A program made the position numbers and the translations under genes. The notes under the pieces were generated by a model. It was given only the letters and a program-made list of their open reading frames with translations, was not told the origin of the DNA and did no database searches. Below, piece after piece: positions 42,380-51,000 of a stretch of DNA of 62,067 bases. This DNA comes from Streptomyces sp. CB01580 (GTDB taxonomy: Bacteria; Actinomycetota; Actinomycetes; Streptomycetales; Streptomycetaceae). Numbering within the stretch: position 1 is the stretch's first letter; each line of letters opens with the position of its first letter. The DNA lies in the NCBI RefSeq assembly GCF_001905795.1, contig NZ_LIXJ01000036.1:1-62067 (forward strand). Reading direction: 5' to 3'.

Positions 42380-43813
42380 TCACGTCCTGAAGGTGAGCCG
42401 GCGCACCCACTTGGTGTTGTTCACGCCGGGATTGGCCGGGACGATGACGCGGGCCGGGTGGCCGTGGTCGAGCGAGAGGCCCGCGCCATTGACCCGCAGG
42501 GCGAGCAGCGATCGGAGATCGTGAATCTGGTTGCCCCGCAGTACCACCGAGCTGTAGGGGCCGCGGGGCTGGACGGACTCCACCAGGACGCTTCCGGCGT
42601 CGGGGAGGCCTGCCAGGGCGGCGAGGTCGGTCAGCCGAAGGCCGCTCCAGTCCTGGTCGTCGGTGGACCACCCCTCCACGCAGGCGATCGGCAGCGCGGC
42701 GGCATGCTGGTGCATCGCGAGGAGTTGTGCGCGGGTGAAGACGAGCGTCGGCCCGTGGCCGCGGACCTCCAGCCGCCAGTCCGGCCCGACAAGGGCGGGG
42801 GTGACGCCGACGGAAGCGGCCGTCTTGTTGACCTGGAAGTCCTTCGGGCCGCCGCCCGGGTCACGGTTGTGCGGCGCGAGAAGGGCGGTCATTCGCAGTC
42901 GGCCGCCGATGCTCTGTCCCGCGGTGACCACCAGGAGGAGCAGCGACCCAGCCCCCACCATGGCGAGTGCGCCGCGCCGGGACATGGTCGGCGCCGCGGG
43001 TTCGAGCGCGACCAGACCGTCCGGGTCGGGTGACTCCGGCTGGGTGCCGGCGAGCCCGGTGCGCAGCTCCGTCAGCAGGTTGCGGGAGCGCAGGGAGCGG
43101 GTCATCCGGCCGAGTTTCAGGCTCACATGGACGACGAACGCGGCGATGAACACCCAGGCGCCGTAGAAGTGCAGGGTGTAGAAGGAGCCCGGGAAGACGT
43201 AGTAGAGCTGGATGTTGAGGATCCCGGTGACGAACTCGAAGACGACCCCGCCCACCAGGGCCAGCAGCGACAGCCGCTCCAGCGCGTGGGCGGCGCTGCG
43301 GACCGGCAGCCACTCGAACAGCTTCGGGATCACCGACCACAGTTTGGCCAGCACCACCGGCACCAGGACCACGCCGAGCGTCACGTGCACGCCCTGGGTG
43401 AGCCGGTACAGCCAGTAGGGGTGCGTGGGCCAGTCGAACAGGTAGAAGCCCAGCAGGCCCTTGTCCGGGGTCTGGTCGTTGAGTGCGCCGAGGCCGGGGT
43501 TGTAGGCGGCGTAGGACAGCGCGCCGGTCACGAAGAGCAGGGGGATGCCGATCAGCAGCACCAGGCCGAACACGGACGTCAGCCAGGGCCCGCGGAGGGG
43601 ACTGCGCCAGAAGCCGGGACGGAACGGCCCCGGGGGCGGAGGAGTCCGCTCGACCCGCCGTACAAGGGCCCGGGTACGAGCGGCCCCCTTGGTGGCCCGC
43701 GCCGCCGCGGCAGCGCGAACGCGCTCCAGGCGCCCCGGCGCGTGGTCCTCGTCCGGTCCCGGGTGCTGCGGCCCACCGGAGTCGGGTGCCGAGTGCCGTC
43801 TGCCACTGCCCAC
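42380..43813 (-). CDS. Membrane-bound molybdopterin oxidoreductase: cytochrome-b-like domain fused to sulfite-oxidase-fold domain
   Basis: 477-aa fusion. N-terminal half (about 60-270): transmembrane segments (LTSVFGLVLLIGIPLLFVTG, VHVTLGVVLVPVVLAKLWSV, LLALVGGVVFEFVTGIL, FYGAWVFIAAFVVHVSLKLG) with several His that could ligate b-type heme. C-terminal half (about 310-477): SUOX/YedY-like Mo domain, with the Mo-thiolate Cys in LPIACVEGWSTDDQDW, then GPYSSVVLRGNQIHD. GTG 43813 is preceded by GGAGGAGG. It is first of an operon with a membrane protein and a methyltransferase. The design resembles MsrPQ (YedYZ) but fused in reverse order. Substrate unknown. Confidence 0.88.
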   Translation of the reverse strand: MGSGRRHSAPDSGGPQHPGPDEDHAPGRLERVRAAAAARATKGAARTRALVRRVERTPPPPGPFRPGFWRSPLRGPWLTSVFGLVLLIGIPLLFVTGALSYAAYNPGLGALNDQTPDKGLLGFYLFDWPTHPYWLYRLTQGVHVTLGVVLVPVVLAKLWSVIPKLFEWLPVRSAAHALERLSLLALVGGVVFEFVTGILNIQLYYVFPGSFYTLHFYGAWVFIAAFVVHVSLKLGRMTRSLRSRNLLTELRTGLAGTQPESPDPDGLVALEPAAPTMSRRGALAMVGAGSLLLLVVTAGQSIGGRLRMTALLAPHNRDPGGGPKDFQVNKTAASVGVTPALVGPDWRLEVRGHGPTLVFTRAQLLAMHQHAAALPIACVEGWSTDDQDWSGLRLTDLAALAGLPDAGSVLVESVQPRGPYSSVVLRGNQIHDLRSLLALRVNGAGLSLDHGHPARVIVPANPGVNNTKWVRRLTFRT

Positions 43814-44025
43814 CGGCCGCCTCCTCCGCCTGCGTGCCGGCTCTCCGAGGGGTGGATCGAATCCCGCCGCGCCGTCAGTGTCTGCCGAGTCGTCAGCTGC
43901 AAACTGGCACAGATCGGGGTGTCCTTCCGCGCCCGGCGCGCATGCGGGTGTCCGTTGCCAGCCGAGTGGCCGAACCGGCGCTCCGCACGGCTCGACGGGT
44001 CGCCCGGTGGCCTCATGATGGTGGG

Positions 44026-44469
44026 GTGCGACGCCTTGGCACACAGCGCAGCGCCTCCACCCGGCCCGGCCGCACCGCGCTGACCAGGGAAGCGTTCTGG
44101 TTCGTCGTGATCGGTGTCGCCTCCACGGCGGCCCAGGCCCTGCTGTACTGGGTTCTGCGCCACTGGTCGCCGCCCGTCCTGGCCAATTTCGCCTCCCTTC
44201 TCGCCGTCACCGTCCTCAACACGGAGGCCAACCGCCGGCTGACCTTTCGCGGGTCCCCGGTCCGGGTCTTCCAGGCGCATCTGGCCGCAGGGTGCCTTTT
44301 CGTCCTGGCGTACCTGGTCACCTCGGGCGCTGTCCTGCTCTTCCGCCACTACCGGCCCACCGCCTCGCCGGCGGCGGAGACCCTGGTGCTCGCGCCGAGC
44401 TTCGCCCTGGTGACCGTGGTGCGCTTCGCCGTCCTGCGGATGGTCGTCTTCAGGCGCCGCCACCGATGA
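44026..44469 (+). CDS. GtrA-family membrane protein
   Basis: 147-aa protein with four membrane helices: FWFVVIGVASTAAQALLYWV, FASLLAVTVLNTEANRRLTF, AHLAAGCLFVLAYLVTSGAV and LVLAPSFALVTVVRFAVLR. NTEANRRLTF is the GtrA/DPMS-like signature after helix 2. Members are thought to flip or help transfer polyprenyl-phosphate sugars. GTG 44026 is the start; an upstream frame is non-homologous. The 3' end overlaps the GT87 gene on the opposite strand by 121 bp. It is divergent from the oxidoreductase operon. A role in glycan export with the nearby transferases is inferred. Confidence 0.85.
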   Translation: MRRLGTQRSASTRPGRTALTREAFWFVVIGVASTAAQALLYWVLRHWSPPVLANFASLLAVTVLNTEANRRLTFRGSPVRVFQAHLAAGCLFVLAYLVTSGAVLLFRHYRPTASPAAETLVLAPSFALVTVVRFAVLRMVVFRRRHR

Positions 44470-45890
44470 CCCCCTCGCGCCCGATGCGGCCCGCACGCCT
44501 GCCCTCCCGCACCGTCCCGCCGCCTGTCTCCGCCGCCACGCGCCCGCGCCCGGACGAGTACACCGGCGAGCACCGTCGCAGCGGCCGTCCCGTATGCGGC
44601 TGCCTGGACGCCGGGCCAGTGCAGTTCGTTCGCGACATACAGCACGGTGCCCGCGGCGGCGACGGTGAGCCACTCCCCTGGGCCGCCCATGGCCACGAGT
44701 GCCACGACGAGCAGCGCGTACCAGTAGTACGCGGGCGAGGTGAGCAGCAGCGCGGTGCCTGTGACCAGCAGCGATCCATGCCACGGCCGCTCCGGATCGC
44801 CGTGCCGCAGGACGTACCAGGCGGTGAGCGCAATCAGTACGGCAGCGGCCGGACCGGCCCACGCGTCCGGCAGCACCAGCCGCAGCAGCGCGAACCGGCC
44901 GACGTCGCCCGGCTCGTACCCCTCCTCCCGCAGATAGCCGGGGAGATACCCCAGGACCGCGGAACCGGACGTCAGCAGGTAGGGGAAATAGACGAGCGCC
45001 ACGACGCCAACGGCGGCGAGCAGCACGCTCGCCGCCTCCCGCAGCCGGGTACGCGGGCTGCGCCCGGGGGCCAGCACCCCCGACAGTGCGCCCGGAAGGG
45101 TGAGTGCGGGCAGCAGCTTGGCGGCGATTGCAGCCCCGAGCAGCGCTCCACGGCGTGCTCCTGCGGCCGTGCCCAGCGCGGCCACCGTGAGCAGCACTCC
45201 GACGGTGTCCACATGGGCGTCGTTGACCGCGGCGAAAGGCACCGCCGGACACCATGCCCACAGCGCCACCCGCCGCATGTCACCACACGCACGCCGCCGC
45301 ACCAGCAGCAGCGCCACCGTCGTGGCGACGGAGAGCACCGCACCGGCGAGTTGCAGGGGCTTGTGCCGCCCGCCCGCCGGGGAGACGGCGTGCACCAGCA
45401 AGAACCATCCCTCGGCCACGGGCGGATAGATCGTGGGTTCGGACGGCCTGTTGATGTGCGTGCACACACCCGCCACCGAGCGGAGATCCCACCCGCGGCA
45501 CGCGGTCCCGGCGGGGAAGAGCCACGGATCACGCAACCGGGCGAGCTGTGGCGCGTCCGGCGGGTAGGCATACGGGGAGATCCCCGCGGCCTGCACGCGA
45601 CCGTCCCACGCGTAGCGGTACATGTCATCGCTGGTGCGCGGTGGAGCCGAGAGCGCCGCCGCGCACAGGGCGATCCCGCCGGCCAGGATCAGCGCCACGG
45701 CGGTGCGCACCGGCACGCGCTGCACGGTCCACGCCGCTCCGGCGAACAGCACCCACGCGGCGGCGTACCAGTACAGCAGCGCGGCCGGATGGCCGAGATC
45801 ACCGCCCAGGCGGACCGTCGCGGCGACGACGGCGACGAGGGCGGCGAGCAGTGCCGTGGCGCAGAGCGTGCGTACTCCCACACCCGCCAT
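44349..45890 (-). CDS. GT87-like polyprenyl-phosphate-mannose-dependent mannosyltransferase
   Basis: About 513 aa with 10-12 membrane segments. The extracytoplasmic motif SDDMYRYAWDGRVQAAGISP early in the protein is the catalytic loop of GT-C (GT87/DUF2029) transferases such as PimE. PYAYPPDAPQL and PTIYPPVAEGWFLL follow. The start is uncertain: ATG 45890 (MAGVGVRTLC) or ATG 45962, which would overlap the divergent epimerase start. The C-terminal 40 residues are basic (TTIRRTAKRTTVTRAKLG) and encoded opposite the gtrA 3' end. Likely role: adding mannose or a related sugar to a lipid or protein outside the membrane. Confidence 0.85.
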   Translation of the reverse strand: MAGVGVRTLCATALLAALVAVVAATVRLGGDLGHPAALLYWYAAAWVLFAGAAWTVQRVPVRTAVALILAGGIALCAAALSAPPRTSDDMYRYAWDGRVQAAGISPYAYPPDAPQLARLRDPWLFPAGTACRGWDLRSVAGVCTHINRPSEPTIYPPVAEGWFLLVHAVSPAGGRHKPLQLAGAVLSVATTVALLLVRRRACGDMRRVALWAWCPAVPFAAVNDAHVDTVGVLLTVAALGTAAGARRGALLGAAIAAKLLPALTLPGALSGVLAPGRSPRTRLREAASVLLAAVGVVALVYFPYLLTSGSAVLGYLPGYLREEGYEPGDVGRFALLRLVLPDAWAGPAAAVLIALTAWYVLRHGDPERPWHGSLLVTGTALLLTSPAYYWYALLVVALVAMGGPGEWLTVAAAGTVLYVANELHWPGVQAAAYGTAAATVLAGVLVRARARGGGDRRRDGAGGQACGPHRARGGHRWRRLKTTIRRTAKRTTVTRAKLGASTRVSAAGEAVGR

Positions 45891-45960
45891 CGTGGCAGCC
45901 GCGAGCACGGCGGACGGCCTCGCAGCGCCGCGTGTCGGATCCGCCCGTAGCCTCGAAGGC

Positions 45961-47040
45961 ATGCTGGTGCTTGTCACAGGAGGGGCCGGGTTCATCGGCT
46001 CCCACGTCGTCGGTGCTCTGGTCGGGGCAGGACATGAGGTGCGCGTGCTGGACGCGGTGCTGCCCGCGGCGCACGGCGCGGCGGCCTCCCCTCCCCCGCG
46101 GCCGCCCGGTTTGGCGTTCGTGCGCGGCGACGTGCGGGACCGGGCGGTGGTCGAGGAGGCGCTGCACGCGGTGGACGCGGTCTGCCACCAGGCGGCGATG
46201 GTCGGCCTGAGCCGGGACTTCGACGACGCGCCCGCCTACGTGGGGTGCAACGACCTGGGCACCGCCGTCCTGCTCGCGGCCATGGCCCGGCTGCGGGTGA
46301 GAGAGCTCGTCCTGGCCGGCTCGATGGTCTACTACGGCGAGGGCCGCTACGCATGCGCCCGCCACGGGGCCGTCCGGCCCTGCCCGCGCAGGGTCGCCGA
46401 CCTGGACGCCGGACGGTTCGAGCCCGTCTGCCGGCGCTGCGGCGATCCGCTCACCCCCGGCCTGGTGCCGGAGGACGCGCCGCCCGACCCGCGCAACGTC
46501 TACGCGGCGACGAAAGTCGCCCAGGAGCACCTGGCCGCCGCCTGGGCGCGGGCCACCGGCGGCCGGGCGGTCGCCCTGCGCTACCACAACGTCTACGGAC
46601 TGGGAATGCCACGCGACACCCCCTACGCCGGAGTGGCCTCGCTCTTCCGTTCCGCGCTCGCCCGCGGCGAGCCGCCGCGGGTCTTCGAGGACGGCGGTCA
46701 GCGCCGGGACTTCGTCCACGTCGCCGACGTGGCCGCCGCCAACCTGGCAGCGCTCGGCGCGGTCGGCGCCGCGATCCCGGACGGCACACTGCGCGCCTAC
46801 AACGTGGGCAGCGGAAGCCCGCACACTGTCGGGGAGATGGCCGCCGCGCTCTCCGCGGCCCACGGCGGGCCCGCGCCGGTGGTGACCGGTGAGTACCGGC
46901 TGGGCGACGTCCGCCATATCACCGCCTCCTCGTCACGGCTGCGCGAGGAACTCGGCTGGCTGCCCCGGGTGCCGTTCACCGACGGCGTGCGGGAGTTCGC
47001 CGGAGCCCCCCTGCGCGGCCGGGCGTCGAAGCCTCGGTGA
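45961..47040 (+). CDS. NAD-dependent sugar epimerase/dehydratase with zinc-ribbon insertion
   Basis: 359-aa extended SDR. The cofactor motif TGGAGFIG (6-13), catalytic VYAATKVAQEHL and C-terminal YNVGSGSPHTVGEM are all present. Between about 120 and 165, a Cys-rich insertion (CARHGAVRPCP and VCRRCGDPLTP) forms a likely zinc ribbon, as in dTDP-L-rhamnose 4-epimerase-like enzymes. ATG 45961 has GAAGG too close (1 nt); GTG 45967 at 7 nt spacing may be the true start. It leads an operon-like row with GT2 and DUF2064 genes downstream and faces the GT87 gene. It probably makes the nucleotide sugar used by the cluster. Confidence 0.9.
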   Translation: MLVLVTGGAGFIGSHVVGALVGAGHEVRVLDAVLPAAHGAAASPPPRPPGLAFVRGDVRDRAVVEEALHAVDAVCHQAAMVGLSRDFDDAPAYVGCNDLGTAVLLAAMARLRVRELVLAGSMVYYGEGRYACARHGAVRPCPRRVADLDAGRFEPVCRRCGDPLTPGLVPEDAPPDPRNVYAATKVAQEHLAAAWARATGGRAVALRYHNVYGLGMPRDTPYAGVASLFRSALARGEPPRVFEDGGQRRDFVHVADVAAANLAALGAVGAAIPDGTLRAYNVGSGSPHTVGEMAAALSAAHGGPAPVVTGEYRLGDVRHITASSSRLREELGWLPRVPFTDGVREFAGAPLRGRASKPR

Positions 47041-47248
47041 CGCGCGTGCGGGAGACGGCCTCGAACCCGGGGCCCCGGAACCGTCGCGGCCCGCACCGGT
47101 CCGAGGCGCCCGCCGCCCGGACCCCGTGCCGCCGTCGAAGAGGGCGACGGCACCCGCCCACGCCATACGGCGACGGCGGACCGCATCAGATAGTCCGGAC
47201 GCATCACCCCATTTCCGCCCATGCATGGATATCCGTACGCTGAAAGAC

Positions 47249-47947
47249 ATGACCGAGAGGCATCGGCCCCTTGTGGACGTCGTGCTGCCATGTCTTGACG
47301 AAGCGGCCGCCCTTCCCTGGGTGCTGGAGCGGATACCGCCCGGGTGGGGCGCCGTGGTCGTCGACAACGGCTCGACCGACGGCTCCGCCGAACTCGCCGC
47401 GTCGCTGGGCGCGCACGTCGTGAGCGAACCGGTGCGCGGCTTCGGCGCAGCCTGTGCGGCCGGGCTGCGCGCCGCCACCGCGCCCGTGGTCTGTCTCTGC
47501 GACTGCGACGCCTCCCTCGACCCGGCGCTGCTGCCGTCGCTGGCCCACGCCGTCCTGGATGACGAGGCGGACCTGGTGCTCGGGCGGCGCAGGCCGACGA
47601 CACGCCGCGCCTGGCCGGTGCACGCCCGGCTCGCCAACCGCGAGCTGGCCCGGCTGATCCGCCGCCGCACCGGTCTGCGCCTGCACGACCTCGGCCCGAT
47701 GCGGGTGGCCCGCCGGGAGGCCCTGCTCGACCTGGACCTGACCGACCGCAGGTCGGGCTACTCGTTGCAGATGGTCATCCGCGCCGCCGACGCCGGATGG
47801 CGGGTGCGCGAGGTCGACGTTCCCTACCGCCCACGCGCCGGCCGCTCCAAGGTCACGGGCACCTGGCGTGGTACCTGGCACGCGGTGCGCGACATGCGCG
47901 CGGTCCTCGGCGAGCCGCCCCGCCGTCCGGCGGGAGCCCCCCGGTGA
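47249..47947 (+). CDS. GT2-family glycosyltransferase (dolichyl-phosphate-mannose-synthase-like)
   Basis: 232 aa. It has VDVVLPCLDEAAALPWVLER, VVDNGSTDGSAELAASLG, and a DxD-type CDCDASLDP. LRLHDLGPMRVARREALLDL and YRPRAGRSKVTGTWRGTWHA follow, the usual end of the GT2 group acting on polyprenyl phosphate. ATG 47249 is used; ATG 47225 is an alternative and neither has a strong ribosome-binding site. The GTGA overlap with the DUF2064 gene shows tight coupling. TIGR-type pairs of GT2 and DUF2064 genes are conserved in many bacteria. Product probably a polyprenyl-linked sugar for the GtrA/GT87 machinery. Confidence 0.88.
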   Translation: MTERHRPLVDVVLPCLDEAAALPWVLERIPPGWGAVVVDNGSTDGSAELAASLGAHVVSEPVRGFGAACAAGLRAATAPVVCLCDCDASLDPALLPSLAHAVLDDEADLVLGRRRPTTRRAWPVHARLANRELARLIRRRTGLRLHDLGPMRVARREALLDLDLTDRRSGYSLQMVIRAADAGWRVREVDVPYRPRAGRSKVTGTWRGTWHAVRDMRAVLGEPPRRPAGAPR

Positions 47948-48597
47948 GCGGCCCGGCCGGACCGACCGCGCTGCTGGTGATAGCCAAGGAACCACGGCCT
48001 GGACACGTCAAGACTCGGCTCGCACCGCCGTTCACCCCCGCCCAGGCCGCCGCCCTCGCGAAGGCGGCGCTCGCCGACACCCTGGAGACCGTGCTGCGCT
48101 GCCCGGCCCGCCGTCGGATGCTCGTCCTGGACGGCGCGCCCGGACCCTGGCTGCCGCCCGGCATCGAGGTGATCCCGCAGGCGTCCGGCGGCCTGGACGA
48201 GCGGCTGGCCGCGGCCTTCGCCGCTGTGCCGGACGGCCCCGCCCTACTGGTCGGCATGGACACCCCACAGCTCACCCCGAAGCTCCTCGCCCCCGCACTG
48301 GAACCCGGCGCGTGGCTGGAGTGCGACGCGTGGTTCGGCCCGGCGGAGGACGGCGGGTTCTGGGCGCTCGGCCTCGCCGCGCCCGCCCCGGCGCTGCTGC
48401 GAGGCGTCCCGATGTCCACCGCGTACACCGGCGCCGCCCAGCGCGACCGCCTCACCGGGGCAGGCCTCCGGGTGCGCGACCTGCCGCTCCTGCGCGACGT
48501 GGACACAGCGCCCGACGCCGCCGCGGTGGCGGCCGCGGCGCCGGGATCGAGGTTCGCCACCCTCGTGAAGCGCTGCTCGCCCGGCCTTGTCCCGTGA
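47944..48597 (+). CDS. DUF2064 / TIGR04282-type nucleotidyltransferase-like protein
   Basis: 217 aa. It has LLVIAKEPRPGHVKTRLAPP at the N-terminus, a nucleotide-binding GxVKTRL loop as in CofC/MobA-like GT-A folds. GPALLVGMDTPQLTP and AEDGGFWALGLAAP follow, and RDLPLLRDVDTAPDA closes the domain. This family occurs next to GT2 genes, including in arsenosugar-linked loci, but no arsenic genes are seen here. It may activate a sugar or sugar-like acid. The GTG start overlaps the GT2 stop. Last gene of the cluster. Confidence 0.88.
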   Translation: MSGPAGPTALLVIAKEPRPGHVKTRLAPPFTPAQAAALAKAALADTLETVLRCPARRRMLVLDGAPGPWLPPGIEVIPQASGGLDERLAAAFAAVPDGPALLVGMDTPQLTPKLLAPALEPGAWLECDAWFGPAEDGGFWALGLAAPAPALLRGVPMSTAYTGAAQRDRLTGAGLRVRDLPLLRDVDTAPDAAAVAAAAPGSRFATLVKRCSPGLVP

Positions 48598-49044
48598 CAC
48601 GCGCGCGAGCGTCGGTGACCTCGCTCCCGCGAGCAGACCGCCGATACCGGCAGCCCCCGCCCGGGACCGCGTGCGCCTTCAGCGCGGTCAGCGGGTCGGC
48701 GATCCGTCAGAAGGCCCGGCGCTCATGCCGGAAGGCCCGGCTGTCACGGCAGTCGAAGGCGCTCCGCCGTAGGTCGGCCCCGGCACTTCCCCGCAGCAGC
48801 TCGATCCCCGAGAGCGGTTCGTGCACGGCGCTCGTCGTAAAGCCGCACAGGATCAGCCCCGGTCCCGGACCCGGCCCCGCACCGGGCCGGGCGCCCCGCC
48901 GAGCACGGCCGACCCCGTCAGCGCGCCGCCTTGAGTCACGTCTTCTCCCTTTTGATGGTTGAATCCGGGCAGACACCAGTTTCCGGCTGGCCGAGCACCT
49001 GGACGGGCGTTGTCACGTTGGGGTGTTGATCGGTTGAGGGCGCG
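48598..49044. other. Region without intact genes
   Basis: The minus strand from about 48850 to 48707 reads ILCGFTTSAVHEPLSGIELL then FDCRDSRAFRHERRAF and a TGA, with continuation RIADPLTALKAHAV past the stop. It looks like the end of a real protein with a premature stop; family unknown. The right part (48900-49044) is the decayed 3' flank of the IS110 element. Confidence 0.35.
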
Positions 49045-49929
49045 TCAGGGTGTGGGGGTCGGGCGGGGGCTGCCCGGTCGCCGCCGCGGTTGAGGCGGTG
49101 GCGGTGGGTGCGGCCGGAGGAGGCCGGGATCGGCGCGACCCCGGCCAGGTGCGCGCATGCGCTCGGGGTTGTCCCCGGCCGACGCCAGCAGTTGGCCGGC
49201 GGTCTCGGGACCGACTCCGAACAGCTCCAGCAGCTGCGGGGCGGCCTGCCTGACCAGTGGGCCGATCTCCGTGTCCAGCTCGGTGATCTCCTCCTCCAGC
49301 GCCTGGTGGCGTCGAGCGAGCCGCCGCAGCGGTGCCCTCGTGGCCGCCAGCGGGCGAGACAGGTCATCACCGGGCCGCAACCGGGCCGGCGTCCGTATCA
49401 GCGCGGCCCTGTCCAGGCCGGCGACCTGCTCGCGCAGCATCGCGGGGGCCGCCACCAACAGGCTGCGGATCTGGTTCATCGCCTGGGTACGGGCCTTGAC
49501 CTCGCTGCGGCGGGCGATCCGCAGCACCCGCACCGCCTCGACCACGCCGTCCCGGCTCTTGGGGACGCCGGTGGCCCGGCCGGAAAGCACAGCCGTCGCG
49601 GCGGCGTAGGCGCCGATCGGGTCCGACTTGCCCTTCATCCGCCGCGTCTTGCGGTCCGGGCGGTCCACATCGACGACCGTGACGCCGGCGGCGGTCAGCA
49701 CCCGGGCGAGCTCGGCTCCGTAGGCGCCGGTGCCCTCCACTCCCACCGCGACCAGCGCGCCGTGCGTACGCATCCAGTCCAGCAGGTCCCGGTAGCCGCG
49801 GATGGTGGCGGGGAACTCCCGGTCGGCCAGGTGCCGCCCGACCGCGTCGATCACGGCCGCGTGATGGGTCAGGCCGTGGGTGTCGACTCCGCCGGTGATC
49901 TGCGGGCCGTCGTGCGTCATGCTGGTCAT
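49045..49929 (-). mobile_element. IS110-family transposase, C-terminally damaged
   Basis: ATG 49929 begins MTSMTHDGPQITGGVDTHGL. The RuvC-like DEDD domain is intact (GVDTHGLTHHAAVID, VEGTGAYGAELA, DRPDRKTRRMKGKSDPIGAY). The C-terminal Tnp20 domain starts LLELFGVGPETAGQLLASAG. After DNPERMRA the frame is lost; one base away AHLAGVAPIPASSGRTHRHR then LNRGGDR carries the catalytic Ser, missing about 9 residues before it. Similarity ends at GGDR, so the last ~50 residues are absent. IS110 enzymes are RNA-guided recombinases (bridge RNA); the flanks that would encode the RNA are decayed here. Inactive. Confidence 0.9.
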
Positions 49930-50173
49930 GTCCGTCCTTGCGCGTGCGTACCGACGAGGGCGGCACGCGCCGGTCGGGCGGGTGGACAAGACAGTGACGG
50001 GGCTTCTGGACCAAGCTCCTGACTTGTTGAATCGACCCCAGACGCTAGGTCTGCAGCCGTAGCGTCCAGGGTGTCGGTAGGCACGGGCCGACAAATCCCA
50101 AACAGGACAGTCGAGACGTCAGTCAGTCGGAGGGTCAGACCCACCCACAGCGTCACCACGAACATCATCACTG

Positions 50174-50355
50174 TCAGTCGTCGATGTGCACGGTGACGTA
50201 CAGGTCCCCCGCCTCGCCGCCGCCCCTTCCCTGCCCGCCGATCCCGCGGGGGCGGATCTTTTGCCTGTCCCGGACTCCGGCAGGCATGCGAACGCGGTAC
50301 TCGCGGACATCCTTGACCTGTCCGGTGCCTTCGCATGGCACGCATCCGTCCGATC
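50174..50355 (-). pseudogene. DnaJ C-terminal relic
   Basis: The minus strand reads CVPCEGTGQVKDVREYRVRM, then PAGVRDRQKIRPRGIGG and AGDLYVTVHIDD with TGA at 50174-50176. This is the last CxxCxGxG zinc repeat and the start of C-terminal domain II of DnaJ. The J-domain, the earlier zinc repeats and the dimerisation end are absent. The piece is about 60 residues long. Confidence 0.7.
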
Positions 50356-50389
50356 CCGCCCGCGGCGCAATACACCGCCCACGACGGGT

Positions 50390-50549
50390 AGCCCACCGGG
50401 TCCCAGACCCGGGCAGCGTGCGCGGCCAGGACCCGGGCCGCGAGAACGCCGACGGCGCGCCGGACGTCCTCCCGCGCCTTCCGCAGCCCGGCCGTCACCT
50501 CACGGGCCCGCGCCGCGCTCAGCGGCGGCAGCACCGGCCCGGCATCATC
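50390..50549 (-). pseudogene. Possible relic of a ParB-like or plasmid-type regulatory protein
   Basis: The minus frame reads LSAARAREVTAGLRKAREDV then WDPVGYPSWAVYCAA. The ending resembles the LGYxSWxxYC segment found in proteins of actinobacterial mobile elements. Only about 50 residues show this and no start is seen. The assignment is weak. Confidence 0.3.
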
Positions 50550-50559
50550 CCGGTCGCGC

Positions 50560-50814
50560 GGTTTGACGGGCGACCTGCCAGCCTGCCCGCTCGGCCCGGT
50601 GCGCTTCGGCCGCGTACGCATCGCTCAGCTGCAGGTAGGCATGGTGCGAGGAAACGGGGCCTGGAGGTTCGGGGGCGGGCTCCTCGAAGTAGGCCAGGGG
50701 GAGGCGGGGAAGCTCTTCGCGGAAGCGGGCGCGCAGATGGGAGTTGGGCAGGAGCTCCTCGACGGCGCCCGGCGGGAACCACTCTTCCTCGGCGGAAGTC
50801 GGCCCCCTGACCAA
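50560..50814 (-). pseudogene. Alpha/beta-hydrolase C-terminal relic
   Basis: The minus frame reads FREELPRLPLAYFEEPAPEP then HHAYLQLSDAYAAEAHRAER and AGWQVARQ. This fits the C-terminal region of a Streptomyces alpha/beta-hydrolase group (usual form LPLAYFEExxPVPxGW, YLxFSxxYDxxAxEARxRGW). The nucleophile-bearing half is missing. A strong hairpin (50828-50860) lies just upstream. Confidence 0.45.
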
Positions 50815-50827
50815 CAGTCAGGCACCA

Positions 50828-50860
50828 CACCCTCACCGTATCCGGATCACGGTGAGGGTG
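50828..50860. terminator. 12-bp perfect hairpin
   Basis: CACCCTCACCGT (50828-50839) and its exact complement (50849-50860) enclose ATCCGGATC, itself nearly palindromic. Stability is high. It lies between relics, so it may be a leftover terminator or operator. Confidence 0.5.
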
Positions 50861-51000
50861 CCGTGACGCCCTCCCCCTCACGTTCGTCTCCGAAGCCGCC
50901 TCCGTGGGCGACACGTCAAAGAACGCACGCAATCTGATCAGCGTCTCGTGCACCAGCTCCGGGGATCTGCCCGTAGGCATCTCCGCCATGAACTCCTAGG

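Noticed and set aside
47944..48597. Arsenosugar or arsenic natural-product locus
   Set aside because: The DUF2064 plus GT2 pair occurs in such loci, but no ArsM, ArsS, ArsR or phosphonate-mutase-like gene is in the window.
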